Positions 22,815 through 33,085 of a stretch of DNA of 64,000 bases are shown piece after piece. The DNA is from Bolinopsis microptera (taxonomy: Eukaryota; Ctenophora; Tentaculata; Lobata; Bolinopsidae): the NCBI RefSeq assembly GCF_026151205.1, contig NC_087073.1:8783411-8847410 (forward strand), read 5' to 3'. Numbering within the stretch: the stretch's first letter is position 1; each line of letters opens with the position of its first letter. The notes beneath the pieces were generated by a model. The model was given only the letters and a program-made list of their open reading frames with translations. It was not told the origin of the DNA and ran no database searches. The position numbers and the translations under genes are program-made.

Positions 22815-23270
22815 CACTGGCTCCCATATATTGTTAGTGCAGTGTGTACATAAATCATATCTTGTACATTACTTTACACACCTTGAGTGGAGATTCACCG
22901 GGATTTTTACCGCTTTTCTATGAATTAGATTGGGGCTTTACTTTGTGTGCTGTTGCTGGTTATTTGTTACATGAATGTTAGATTTTGAATAAGATTTATA
23001 TATTTGGTGATTTAATTTTGTGTATATAATAAGTATAACTACATGTACATGTATTCTAATTATATTTTATACTGAATGCTGACCTTTGTATTTGTGTCTT
23101 TGTTATGCGCCAAATTTACCAAATTATCTGATTACAATCACGTGACTGCACGAACATCATGATTTTGCATGCTTAAATCTCCTCTCCGTAAAATTACCGT
23201 TATAGATTTCCGGTTTCTAAATGTTACTTCCGCTTTAAAATGACTAACAAAATACTACCACAGTTAAGGT
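22815..23270. promoter_or_regulatory. 5' flank of WDR6
   Basis: Contains CACGTGACTG near 23140. AG at 23267-23268, two bases before the start codon, may be an acceptor. No TATA box is obvious. Confidence 0.25.
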
Positions 23271-26141
23271 ATGATGGTACAGTGTGAAACAGCCACACAA
23301 CATGCTGTTCTAGAAGTTGGCAGAACTTCAGTAGCTGTCACAGCGGTGACTATCCTAGAAAACGGATCCGTAATAGCTGCATACTCTTCTTTCCTGGAAA
23401 ACCTTGACACAAAACAGCGACTGAAAGTGTTCAAGCACCAGGCTGTACATTCTATTAACGTGAGTAATTCTTCTCTTCTAGTGTGTGGGGGTCGTAGCAT
23501 TTGTATTGTTGATCTGTCATGTGAGAATCAAATGAGCATATCTTGTCCTGAACGCCGCTTGAAAGACTGGATTATTTCAGCTGCCTGGATGAGTGAGACA
23601 ATCATAGCTGTTCTATTCTCCTACAATAGCGTAGCTATACTAGACACTTCTTTAACAAGTACGAAGACCGTACAATGTGATAGCTGTTGCATTATTTATG
23701 GAGGTTGTTTAGTAGTTGAAGAGGGTGTGTTAGTTTGTTGTTCCGGTACAGTATTTAACAAGCCATTGTTGTGGAAACCTCTGCTTGAATCTAAAGTAGT
23801 CATGGCATACGAAGGTCACGGTGGCGTTATTTTCGACATCAAGCTTTCAGAGAGCAGACTGTATACTGTATCCGACGATAGAACACTTATCATTTGGAAT
23901 CGTTCCTCAGGAGAGATAGAACACAGGTTATACGGACATACAGCTAGAGTTTTGAAGGTTGTTCTGATGCCGTGGTGTGACGGAGTAGTGTCAGTAGGTG
24001 AAGATAATCAGTGTATTGTGTGGTCAGGGGGTACTGGGGAGAAGGTGCACTGCCTCACCCCGCACACCGGTCAGGGCATCAGAAGCGTCCATTGCAACAA
24101 CAGCACTATAGTTACTGGAGGCTGGGATTCCACTGTTGTCTCTTACACGTTGTCCAGTAGAGAATCTGTCTGTAAAGAGGAGGAGTTTATCTCTTGTCTA
24201 GCTGAGGATCCCCCCAAGTGGGTATCCTGGACTGGGGATGGTAAACTTATAGTACAAGTTGCAAGTGGTGAGCTGAGACTGTATGACGGTTCTCTTGATA
24301 GTTTTGAGGTTGTGATGTCAGAGGAGGACTCAAGATTTAAAGGGTATTCTAAACATTGTAAGGTAGGAGATGTGCTGGTAATAGGAGGAATAAGAGGAAG
24401 TATCAGTTTGTTAGATTGTAAGAGTTTGAATTGCAGATCTGTGAATTGTGATGAGGAGAGCAAGATCTTCTCTTTAACTGCAGTTTCTTGTGAAGATACG
24501 AATTTGTTTATATCCTGTCAAGGAGCTGGATATCTTACTCTCTGGAAGATAAACGAGAACTTGTCTGCTGAGCCATTCAATAATTTCACTCTTCCTAAAT
24601 GTAAAAACAGATGGCTCACATCAGCTTGTTTTGAAGAGTCTGGAAAGTACCTGGTACTTGGTGACCGGAAGGGAGGGATACATTTGTATTGTTTTGCTGA
24701 GAATATTTCAAAATCCCACGACGCTAAAGATCCTTTATGCAGCTTTGCAGGTCTACACGGTGACAATGGTATCAGCCAGATAACCTCCCAAAATAAGTTA
24801 GTTGTTAGTGTTGGTAGAGATGGAAATGTTCGGTATTTCAAAATCAAAGAGGGACGTTTGGTTATTGTTAAGAAATATAAGCCTATTTCAAGTGTTTGTT
24901 GGATAGAAAAGTTGGAGCAAAGAGACAGTTTAACAATGATGTACTACTTCCATGGGCAGCATTTTGAAGTGAAAGTTTTAGAGTCCGGTGTAACAATATG
25001 TTCTGTTGAATGTGGAGGAGGACATCGAAGTTGGGACGTTATTATCGAGGAGAGTTCTGCTCACTTTGCTTACATCAACAACTCAAAATTGAAGACAGTA
25101 AAACAACAAATAACTTCGAACCAGTTTAAACGATACGGTACTAAGAGTCACGGTTCCGAGATCCACTCAGCGGTGTATTACAAGGATCTGATAGTGACTG
25201 CAGGAGAGGACTGCACCCTGATAGCACACTCTACGGAGACTGCAGTCCAGGTCTCCGGCCACATCTCTAGTGTTCAGGCAATTTGTGTTACAAACAGCGG
25301 TATCCTGTTCAGTGCTGGTGGACGGGGCTCACTGAAAGCCTGGCACATTCCTGAGGGTAGAACTGATCTTGAGCTGGTATCTGACTACACGGTCGTCTCT
25401 AAAACTCACATCCCAGTGGGCTACAACTCCAGCTACAGGTTCGACCAGAGAAACTCAGATAACGACCAGAGAGTCCTCTCTCTGGACTGTTGTGAATCAC
25501 GTGATCCTCAGTTTTCGTGTTTTGTGGCGTGTGGACTATCTAACGGTGAAGTGTACCTCCTCGGTTACACTCTCTCTAACAAGTTTGTCAGACTCCTGTC
25601 AGATTATCAGACCAATTGTATTACCCGGGTTAAATTGACAGAAACTTCCTCGGAAACCGGGACACTTTTGTTGTTGTCAGCGACAACATTCGGCATGGTA
25701 CACGGACTGAACATATGTGGGAGCGCTATAGATAGTAGATTTAGTTATCACCTGCATTCCTCTGGTATCAACGGACTGGACCTAAGATTAGGGCCCTCTG
25801 CACAAGTTTTAACGATAGGTGATGATGGTGATGTAATAAGGTCCACCTTATCAGTAACCCGTCTGGACTCCATTAACCCCGTAGCCAGACGTACCACTCA
25901 TTTTTCTGCCGGCATTGCTGTTAGGTTTTTAAACACTGATAGAGTTATTACTGTCGGAAGCGACCAAAGACTCTTCATCCTAGACCTAGATTTAACTGCA
26001 GTGTACTGTTGCTATGTGGACGTGCCAGATCCCCATGATCTGGTCCTCTCATATTCAACTAGTCGGGGAGATATTGCTGTCCTGGTGTGTGGTAAAGGGT
26101 ATCAAGAGTTTACCACGTCTGGTTCCCTCCTGCCCGTTTAG
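23271..26141 (+). CDS. WDR6: WD repeat-containing protein 6 (tRNA 2'-O-methylation partner), intronless
   Basis: A single 956-codon exon. WDR6 (Rtt10/Trm734 in yeast) binds the FTSJ1/Trm7 methyltransferase and directs 2'-O-methylation of nucleotide 34 in certain tRNAs. Family blocks are in order: DSCCIIYGG near residue 136, SGTVFNKPLLWKP at 158-170, GHGGVIFDIKLS at 182, the WD unit SDDRTLIIWN at 201, GHTARV at 222, GEDNQCIVWSGG at 243 and GGWDSTVV at 283. Later WD-like units include AGEDCTLIAHS and a C-terminal set ending in GYQEFTTSG. The human protein has about 1120 residues; here the shorter length comes from shorter loops. Two ATGs stand together at the start; the first is taken. It reads plus, 2 kb after DCTN4 and 479 bp before AGK. 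Confidence 0.9.
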   Translation: MMVQCETATQHAVLEVGRTSVAVTAVTILENGSVIAAYSSFLENLDTKQRLKVFKHQAVHSINVSNSSLLVCGGRSICIVDLSCENQMSISCPERRLKDWIISAAWMSETIIAVLFSYNSVAILDTSLTSTKTVQCDSCCIIYGGCLVVEEGVLVCCSGTVFNKPLLWKPLLESKVVMAYEGHGGVIFDIKLSESRLYTVSDDRTLIIWNRSSGEIEHRLYGHTARVLKVVLMPWCDGVVSVGEDNQCIVWSGGTGEKVHCLTPHTGQGIRSVHCNNSTIVTGGWDSTVVSYTLSSRESVCKEEEFISCLAEDPPKWVSWTGDGKLIVQVASGELRLYDGSLDSFEVVMSEEDSRFKGYSKHCKVGDVLVIGGIRGSISLLDCKSLNCRSVNCDEESKIFSLTAVSCEDTNLFISCQGAGYLTLWKINENLSAEPFNNFTLPKCKNRWLTSACFEESGKYLVLGDRKGGIHLYCFAENISKSHDAKDPLCSFAGLHGDNGISQITSQNKLVVSVGRDGNVRYFKIKEGRLVIVKKYKPISSVCWIEKLEQRDSLTMMYYFHGQHFEVKVLESGVTICSVECGGGHRSWDVIIEESSAHFAYINNSKLKTVKQQITSNQFKRYGTKSHGSEIHSAVYYKDLIVTAGEDCTLIAHSTETAVQVSGHISSVQAICVTNSGILFSAGGRGSLKAWHIPEGRTDLELVSDYTVVSKTHIPVGYNSSYRFDQRNSDNDQRVLSLDCCESRDPQFSCFVACGLSNGEVYLLGYTLSNKFVRLLSDYQTNCITRVKLTETSSETGTLLLLSATTFGMVHGLNICGSAIDSRFSYHLHSSGINGLDLRLGPSAQVLTIGDDGDVIRSTLSVTRLDSINPVARRTTHFSAGIAVRFLNTDRVITVGSDQRLFILDLDLTAVYCCYVDVPDPHDLVLSYSTSRGDIAVLVCGKGYQEFTTSGSLLPV

Positions 26142-26620
26142 TGAATTTGTCGCTATTTATAGAGAGAGACGGATAAGATTGCGGTGCTGATAGTTCATGT
26201 TCTGAAATAGCATCTGCAAAACGGGCTAACTTATATTTGGTCTGGAGATGTGATCGGAATTATATCTGCCACCTCATGTGCTTTTAGAGTTTTTATTCAT
26301 TTCTATTTTTAGTCATTTTAATGAAGTCAGATTTAAATTCGTTTTTTTGTATTTCATTTCTTCTATTTAAACGCATTGCCTATTAGGGTGTGGCGTAACG
26401 TTGCACAATGAATACACGATGCCCATTAGCATTGCCCGCACACATCATAATTGAATTTGTTAATTTGAACTGTCATGGTTTGCTCATCTAATCATTTGCC
26501 TTACGAGACCTAGCCTGTCGCCTGAGCGATGTTATTACTTATTAATTTTATGTCTATTTCGTTATCAGTTGCTAGATATGATGTAGGCACTTCTCCTAAC
26601 ATATCTTCCTTCTACCTAGC
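26142..26620. other. WDR6-AGK spacer with a strong acceptor before AGK
   Basis: Only 479 bp separate the genes. The end of the spacer reads CTTCCTTCTACCTAG at 26605-26619, a pyrimidine-rich AG acceptor that ends one base before the AGK start codon. No upstream donor is clear, so either a 5' UTR intron or trans-splicing is possible. Confidence 0.5.
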
Positions 26621-27790
26621 ATGAAGCTCATTAGGACTGTGCGGAACCACTGGAAGAAGTCAATATTTTTCAGTTTAGTAGCTGCCGGGGGAGGACTGTA
26701 CGGCTACAACAGGTATAAGGAGAATCTTCTACTTAAAGAGTATTGTCTGAAAGTGCAAAACCACAGTGCAGAGAAGGTGTCTACAGATCACAAGATCAAA
26801 GACGTAGTCGTCTTCCTCAACCCTTCTTCAGGTGGTGGTAAGGCTTCTAAAACGTTCAAGAAGTTTGCTGTGCCCATGTTGAGCTGCAGTGGTATAAACT
26901 TTGTGATCGTGCCCACATCCTACGAGGGGCATGTTAGCTCTCTGCTTAAGTACCTGCCTGTTAACGTGGAGGCTGTGGTGGTGGCGGGGGGTGACGGGAT
27001 GTTACAGGACACCGTAACCGCAGTCTTACGGAACAACAAACACAGCCAACTCCCCGTGGGATTCATACCTCTGGGAACGCACAACACTTTTTGCTCCAGG
27101 TACTTGCACCAAGCGGACTCTTTGACCAACGTAGATGCCATCTGTCAGTCTATTATCAATATTGTGGAGGGTAATGTTCAGAAGGTACCCATCATGGAAA
27201 TTAGTCCCGCCAAAGGGAACACTATCTTCGCTCTATCTTACTTCACGTGGGGTTCTATTAAGGGTGCCATAGATTTTATCCCAAAGCTGTGGTGGCTGGG
27301 CCGACTCCAGACAGCGGGTGCAATGTTGAGGTTCTCCACCAGCACCTCGTGGCCGTGCAACATCAAAGCCAAGGTAGACAGCAGGGTCGAAGAACTGGCA
27401 AACCTGACAATAATGCCGGGAGAAAAGTCAGGACTAGTGTCACACTCCCACCCCGCCGTCCGGGAGAGGATGGAATTCTTTGAGCTGATCGGGAGAAATA
27501 TAATCGACAATAGACAGTCTGGTCTCCTGACTAAATTAACACTAGGCGAAGTTCCACGTGAAACTGATTCTCAGGAAATTAGCGTCGTCCCTCTATCTGA
27601 AGGAAAGTTCTTTGTGGATGGTGAATCAGTCGATTGCAGAACAATTAAAATTAAGTATCTGACAGACTCTATAAGTATGTTTGTTCCCCGTAATACGATA
27701 CCGGTGGAAAGTGTTAATATTTTACCTGAGATTCCCCGTTCTATTTCAAAATTTATGCAAACACTTCATGATTTCTTTGGTATCGGTTGA
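26621..27790 (+). CDS. AGK: Acylglycerol kinase, mitochondrial, intronless
   Basis: 389 codons (human AGK has 422). AGK phosphorylates mono- and diacylglycerol with ATP to lysophosphatidic and phosphatidic acid, and in mammals is also part of the TIM22 import complex. The N-terminus TVRNHWKK plus a hydrophobic stretch (residues 15-30) matches the mitochondrial targeting/anchor segment of the family. The diacylglycerol-kinase catalytic fold follows: VVVFLNPSSGGGKA (62-75), SYEGH (100-104), VVAGGDGM (120-127) and PVGFIPLGTHNTFC (145-158). The nucleotide-binding signature is normally GGDGT; here the last residue is M, which is unusual and could affect activity. The middle insert and C-terminal beta domain (EGKFFVDGESVDC) are present. 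Confidence 0.9.
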   Translation: MKLIRTVRNHWKKSIFFSLVAAGGGLYGYNRYKENLLLKEYCLKVQNHSAEKVSTDHKIKDVVVFLNPSSGGGKASKTFKKFAVPMLSCSGINFVIVPTSYEGHVSSLLKYLPVNVEAVVVAGGDGMLQDTVTAVLRNNKHSQLPVGFIPLGTHNTFCSRYLHQADSLTNVDAICQSIINIVEGNVQKVPIMEISPAKGNTIFALSYFTWGSIKGAIDFIPKLWWLGRLQTAGAMLRFSTSTSWPCNIKAKVDSRVEELANLTIMPGEKSGLVSHSHPAVRERMEFFELIGRNIIDNRQSGLLTKLTLGEVPRETDSQEISVVPLSEGKFFVDGESVDCRTIKIKYLTDSISMFVPRNTIPVESVNILPEIPRSISKFMQTLHDFFGIG

Positions 27791-28468
27791 CTAAATCGGA
27801 TCATATAGCCTTCAGATCCAGCAAGATTTTGACGATTATATTGTCCCCTTAATTTATTATAGGTTTATATTCAATGCTCTGTGAAGTCCCGAGAATTGAA
27901 TAACGGTAATCGGCTGGAATCGATTATGATTCAATTTTTATTGACAATGGTGGGAATTTATGTTTTTGTAATAGTAAATGTCCATACTAACTTATTGAAC
28001 TTTTAATACAATCTCTTGTCGTTTTATTCTTTCTTGCCTATACCAGTCATTAATTGTGCGTGATTGAATTGACTGTGGCTATCCCCAGCGATTACATAGA
28101 TTTGAGATTGTCGAATTTTGTGCAATTCATCTGATTTGCTGCCACTGGCACTACTTGTTCGTAATACGACGTGGCTAACTTGCAAGCACAATACTTTCTG
28201 TTAACTTTTTCCTACACTCTTGATTTGTCCCTCTTCCTAGTGACCCTTTGTGATGTGTACTTCTTGGAATGTACACTGTACTACATACCATACACATAGA
28301 ACACACTCAATAACTATTAACTCGCTACGCTTTTATACCTCCTACCTGAAGATAAAACACCCCTCTTTTAATAAAACTTTCCACAGATCCTAAATTTAAC
28401 AACTAAATCTAGTCGAGTAATTAGCCGTGGTCGTCAAGAAGATGAGCCATTTAAATTAGAGCTGATTA
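27791..28468. other. 3' flank of AGK; no gene
   Basis: Likely 3' untranslated sequence followed by intergenic DNA; an AATAAAACTTT block at about 28369 is a candidate polyadenylation signal. Confidence 0.35.
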
Positions 28469-28469
28469 C

Positions 28470-28501
<32 letters not shown>

Positions 28502-28502
28502 G
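28469..28502 (+). repeat. (TC)n microsatellite
   Basis: About 16 TC units with one TTTC interruption. Confidence 0.95.
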
Positions 28503-28654
28503 ATCTCCTTTTGTATATTACAATAACTTGACTTGTTACCTTGCTTGCTTGAAATTATCGCTCTTTCCCACCAGGAATACAGCAATTCAGGAGCAACTCA
28601 CTTGTTCTCCAACAGCTCTAATAATACAATGTTATTATCCCGGGGCAGATTACT

Positions 28655-28712
28655 GTGAAATTAAGTGCACGTGGTGAAATTAAGTGCACGTGTGAAATTA
28701 AGTGCACGTGGG
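28655..28712 (+). promoter_or_regulatory. Three tandem CACGTG E-boxes in a 19-bp repeat
   Basis: The unit GTGAAATTAAGTGCACGTG occurs three times, placing CACGTG at 28668-28673, 28687-28692 and 28705-28710. CACGTG is the core site of bHLH-leucine-zipper factors such as Max, Myc and USF. About 100 bp further on is a TATAAAGG (28812-28819). Together these could be a promoter reading plus, but I see no gene directly downstream. Confidence 0.45.
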
Positions 28713-28811
28713 GTGATAGGAAGTGTGGTGGTACCTGGTGTGCTATTGTATTCGTGTGTCCGGTACGAGAGGGTGGTATGACACCACCCCGGCTATCATT
28801 GTATGTGTTAT

Positions 28812-28819
28812 TATAAAGG
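28812..28819 (+). promoter_or_regulatory. TATA-box-like TATAAAGG
   Basis: Lies about 100 bp after the E-box array, in an otherwise GC-moderate stretch. A start site would be expected near 28845. No supported coding exon follows within a few hundred bases. Confidence 0.3.
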
Positions 28820-28911
28820 AGCAGACACGATCTGCGTTTGACAAGTCTGTACTGTAGCATTGCGTAGACTCTACTGTACTACAGTCAACATGGATCTAAA
28901 CGTTTTAGCTT

Positions 28912-28940
28912 TAAATACACACTTCGTAAGTGTGTATTTA
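28912..28940. repeat. Perfect 13-bp hairpin
   Basis: TAAATACACACTT, loop CGT, AAGTGTGTATTTA. Function unknown. Confidence 0.8.
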
Positions 28941-29077
28941 GTGCAAAGTTGTGCAGGAGGGTGTTGTTTAGTGTGCTTTGGCGGGGCCCGACAAAAGTAT
29001 ATCCTGTACTTAACGTAGAAAATTTCAATAATCTCTCTGGATTAACTGAGCGTGTTATGTCGCTGTTATCGGTACAC

Positions 29078-29131
29078 CATCTCCTCCTTCTCCTCCGCCT
29101 CCTCTTCCTCCTCCTCCTCTCTCCTCCTCTT
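29078..29131 (+). repeat. Pyrimidine tract (CTCCTC)n
   Basis: Imperfect TCC/TCT repeats; the overlapping short frames are low-complexity artefacts. Confidence 0.85.
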
Positions 29132-30479
29132 TATTATTACACACTGCCGCACTAGTTCATATCATGTCGCTCCATTGTTGGTAGGGTTAACAATAGTCAA
29201 TACTACAGTGATACTGACACCAGTTGTAACTTTGTGGGCATCTACATTAGCAGTTGCAACTTTGTGAAGGCTATATTATCAGAACTTGCAACTTTGTGCT
29301 GTATTTAAAACAGTATTTACCATAGAGACTAGGAGCTTATTACCATTCGTCTTTGGGGAAGCATCAGCCCAGTTTACTGCTCATGGTCCGGGAGGTACCC
29401 TCCACAAGTTTAAACGCGGATTTAATATTGTGAGTTTTAGGGGCCCATTAGTCCCATTAGTCCGCAACCAGAGCTCTGCCAAAACACCTGGATAGTCAAC
29501 GAACTAAACACCCTTGGTAGAGGAATGTACCAGAACTAACGGTACTGAGTTGCATTGTTTACTATTTTACTCCGCATATTTCCATTCGTTACTGATGATT
29601 TTGTCGGTAACAAAGACTAACTAAGATAGCAGGTAAGGTATACTCGTGACCACACTGGATGTCGTTGATATTATTTCTCTTTGCAGGTTTGGGCAGGTTT
29701 TCAGTTGCCCTCCTCATCAAACCTTACCAGACACAGGATCGTGCGTTTAACATTATGTTAACGATATTATTCTAGAACGGTTTAGAATTGATAAATGTGT
29801 TGATTAGTGTCTATAGGTTGGAGAGCTTTGTAACGCTTCACATACTCCCCTGTTTTATAGTTCCCGTGTAATGTAACTTATATATATATAATATAATGAT
29901 AGCGCACCTATTATTATCTCATGTGATACAGATACCTGTGTGTTTGTTAAACGATATTGTCTTCTACATACTTTTTATCTTCAAGCTCTGGTGAGCTTGT
30001 GTTGTAGTAGTTAGTGTTGTTACCGTGAAGTTGGGGGTATCAGAGCCCATATAATACCGGGATATTCACCGTGACTCTGCAGTTATATTGTGCTATATTG
30101 TTATTACAGTAATATTATTGTAACATTATAACGATTAGCGTATGTTGATAATCACCCCCGAATAAACTTTCAGTATTCCGTATTATGAAAGAAAGTTGAG
30201 GCTCGTAGCTGATCCATTCAAAATGAAACCATTATGCTTTCAAGCTGGATTTATGCGTCATGCGATGGAATGTTATGTTACTCAGTAAGAGCAATTCCTT
30301 TGATGTTTGTATCCTGGTTCACTTTCATTTTATTTATTAGAATAATTATGCTCTTATCTTATTGCCTGACACGGCCAATTTTCCCGCCAACGAACGGCTA
30401 AAAAAAGTTGGCACGATTTGCAATGATTGAAGGAAGTTTTCTTAAACGTTAGTCAGTTTATATCTACGTGTCAATTGTC
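29132..30479. other. No gene seen
   Basis: Non-coding; three loose copies of AACTTTGTG with CAGTTG/CAGTTGCA precede it near 29220-29300. Confidence 0.4.
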
Positions 30480-31115
30480 ATGGCTCATTATCTTTTAAGC
30501 TCGGCCAATATAATTGCTTTGTGTTTATGGCACAATGTTTTCTTTATTCCCCATCTTTTTTGAATGCATTGTGTTATTTGACTTAATCATCTGACAATGG
30601 CTGCCCTAGACCTTTCTTTGTCGTTTGATAGAAAGCGTCTCAAAGTAAGCTTGCTTTTAAGATCGCTACTTGGGTCGTTGCGTTTCTGCTTGGTGGCCTT
30701 TAGTTTTCCTGTTCACCGAATAGCTGCTAACTCATGTCAGTACTCCCTAATAGAGTTAATAATACTACAGCAACTTACACTGAGATGCTCCCATCTAATA
30801 CATGAGTCATGTTATTGCATGACTCATTGTCAATTTTCAACAACAACGAAGTATTTTCAACGGTTGAGGAAGTTTTGTTCTTATATTTTTCAGCTCAAAT
30901 TCATACATGTCATGGCTCATTACCCATTTAAGCTTGGCCAGTAATCGTTTGACGTTGACAGCGTAATAGTTTCTTTGTTCTTATAACACGTTGCGTTATT
31001 TGACTTAATCACCTCATATACTAGACCTTTAATTGGTGTTTTTAATAAAATGCGTCTCAAAGTAAACTTGCTTTTCAAATCGATACTTGCCTCGATCCCT
31101 TCATTCTAGCAGAAT
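30480..31115. repeat. Two copies of a segment (third copy at 36765-36990)
   Basis: The pattern AAGCT[C/T]GGCCA..ATAATC, then TTTGACTTAATCA, CTAGACCTTT, GCGTCTCAAAGTAA[G/A]CTTGC and a TCGCTACTTG/TCGATACTTG block occurs at about 30495-30700 and 30930-31110. A third diverged copy lies just beyond the composite element at 36775-36985. So a local tandem family existed before the 5.4-kb insertion split it. Confidence 0.65.
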
Positions 31116-31535
31116 TTATGTTCTCTACCCTTTGTAGCGTTTTAGCGCATGTCACTAGATTTAAATAGGGTTTATATAAGTACGGTAACTTAATAACTAG
31201 TACTTTGTTTGTGGGATACATTCTTTTGAAGTTTGAATTTAGCTTCACTTACTTTTTACTTCATTTCTAAGAATCATGATACCTTAATCTTATTGTATAA
31301 CTCCGCTAATTCCAATGAACCTATAATTTGAGCAAATTAGCAATTAGGGGGGGGGGTGTAACCCAAAAAAACCCAACTCCTACCCAAGAAAAGGTAATAC
31401 TGGGATTGGGTTTTTTTGGGTTTTTTAAACAAAATTCTAGCCATTTCATTTGTTGTATTAAATGTGAAATATTTCCCACTGAGTCTTACCTACGTGTTGT
31501 TCTCATGTCTTAACTTAATAGATAGTTTACATAGT

Positions 31536-32889
31536 CAGGGTTGCCGGGGGACCTTAAAAACCTTTAAAAACCTTAAAAACCTTAAAAACGGCAATTTTGG
31601 GCAAAAAACCTTAAAAAAGACGTGAAAAACGGGCAAATTTTCGGGTTTTTAAGGTTTTTTAAGGTTCCATACCTAAATTATACCTAGCTTGATGTTAGAT
31701 CTAAATGGATTTTCCGGATTAGTAAAAATTTTTGAAATTATACCTAGCTTGATGTAGATCTGATTGGATTTTCTGAATTTATACCTAGCTCGGTGTAGAT
31801 CTGATTGGATATTCTGAAATTATACCTAGCTCTGTGTAGACCTGATAAGATTTTCTGAAATTATAACTAGCTCGGTGTAGATCTGATTGGATGTTCAGAA
31901 ATTATACCTAGCTCGATGTAGATCTAATTGGGTTTTTCTGAAATTATACCTAGCTTGTTGTAGATCTAATTGGGTTTTTCTGAAATTATACCTAGCTCGG
32001 TGTAGATCTAATTGGGTTTTTCTGAAATTATACCTAGCTTGTTGTAGATCTAAATGGATTTTCCGGATTAGTAAAATTTTCTGAAATTATACCTAGCTTG
32101 ATGTAGATCTAATTGGGTTTTTCTGAAATTATACCTAGCTTGTTGTAGATCTAATTGGGTTTTTCTGAAATTATACCTAGCTTGTTGTAGATCTAATTGG
32201 GTTTTTCTGAAATTATACCTAGCTTGGTGTAGATCTAATTGGGTTTCTGAAATTATACCTAGCTTGTTGTAGATCTAATTGGGTTTTTCTGAAATTATAC
32301 CTAGCTTGTTGTAGATCTAATTGGGGTTTTCTGAAATTATACCTAGCTTGTTGTAGATCTAATTGGGTTTTTCTGAAATTATACCTAGCTCGGTGTAGAT
32401 CTAATTGGGTTTCTGAAATTATACCTAGCTTGTAGATCTAATTAGGTTTTTCTGAAATTATACCTAGCTCGGTGTAGATCTAATTGGGTTTTTCTGAAAT
32501 TATACCTAGCTTGTTGTAGATCTAATTGGGTTTTTCTGAAAGTATACCTAGCTTGTTGTAGATCTAATTGGGTTTTTCTGAAATTATACTTAGCTTGTTG
32601 GAGATCTAATTGGGTTTTTCTGAAATTATACCTAGCTTGTTGTAGATCTAATTGGGGTTTTCTGAAATTATACCTTCCCCCTTTAGATATGATTGCAATT
32701 TCTGTATCGGAAAACCTTGAAAAACCTTAAATTTGCACCTTTATTGCATTACGTTTGTCGAAACTTTCGCACTGTGGACCTTAAAAAACCTTGAATTTAA
32801 CTGTTTTGGACCTTAAAAATGGGTCAAAAGGGGCCTTAAAAGACGTGAAAAAACCTTAAAAATGACTCTCAAAAATGCCGGCAACCCTG
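31536..32889. mobile_element. hAT-like non-autonomous element filled by a minisatellite
   Basis: The terminal inverted repeat is CAGGGTTGCCGG (31536-31547; reverse complement at 32878-32889). The 8-bp target duplication is TACATAGT (31528-31535 and 32890-32897), exact. Subterminal regions on both sides are full of CCTTAAAAA motifs, which could be transposase binding sites. About 1.0 kb of the middle is a 42-bp tandem array. No transposase is encoded. Confidence 0.9.
31675..32676 (+). repeat. 42-bp minisatellite, about 24 units
   Basis: The unit is GAAATTATACCTAGCTTGTT then GTAGATCTAATTGGGTTTTTCT with small length changes. Because 42 is a multiple of three, part of the array reads as a 14-residue protein repeat (31887-32084), but no start context or conservation supports a gene. 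Confidence 0.95.
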
Positions 32890-33085
32890 TACATAGTATA
32901 TAAGTGTGTTCATATTGATAGTGTTATCACGATAGCAAACAGGATGTCTCGTTCATCGAGATATAATCCATATGAATGCACAAAGTGGAAATGTGCCAAA
33001 TGTGGCAAATGTGTTCTCCTGTCATGGAAGGAGGCTATGACGAAGGTCAAGGGCAAGTCAAAGCACATGACTTAAATTACTTGAC

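Noticed and set aside
31887-32084. ORF with a 14-residue repeat (YLA.CRSNWVFLK)
   Set aside because: Part of the 42-bp minisatellite; open only because 42 is divisible by three.
32875-33075. ORF with CAKCGKC motif as a zinc-finger gene
   Set aside because: Starts inside the hAT-like terminal repeat; only one cysteine cluster and no support.
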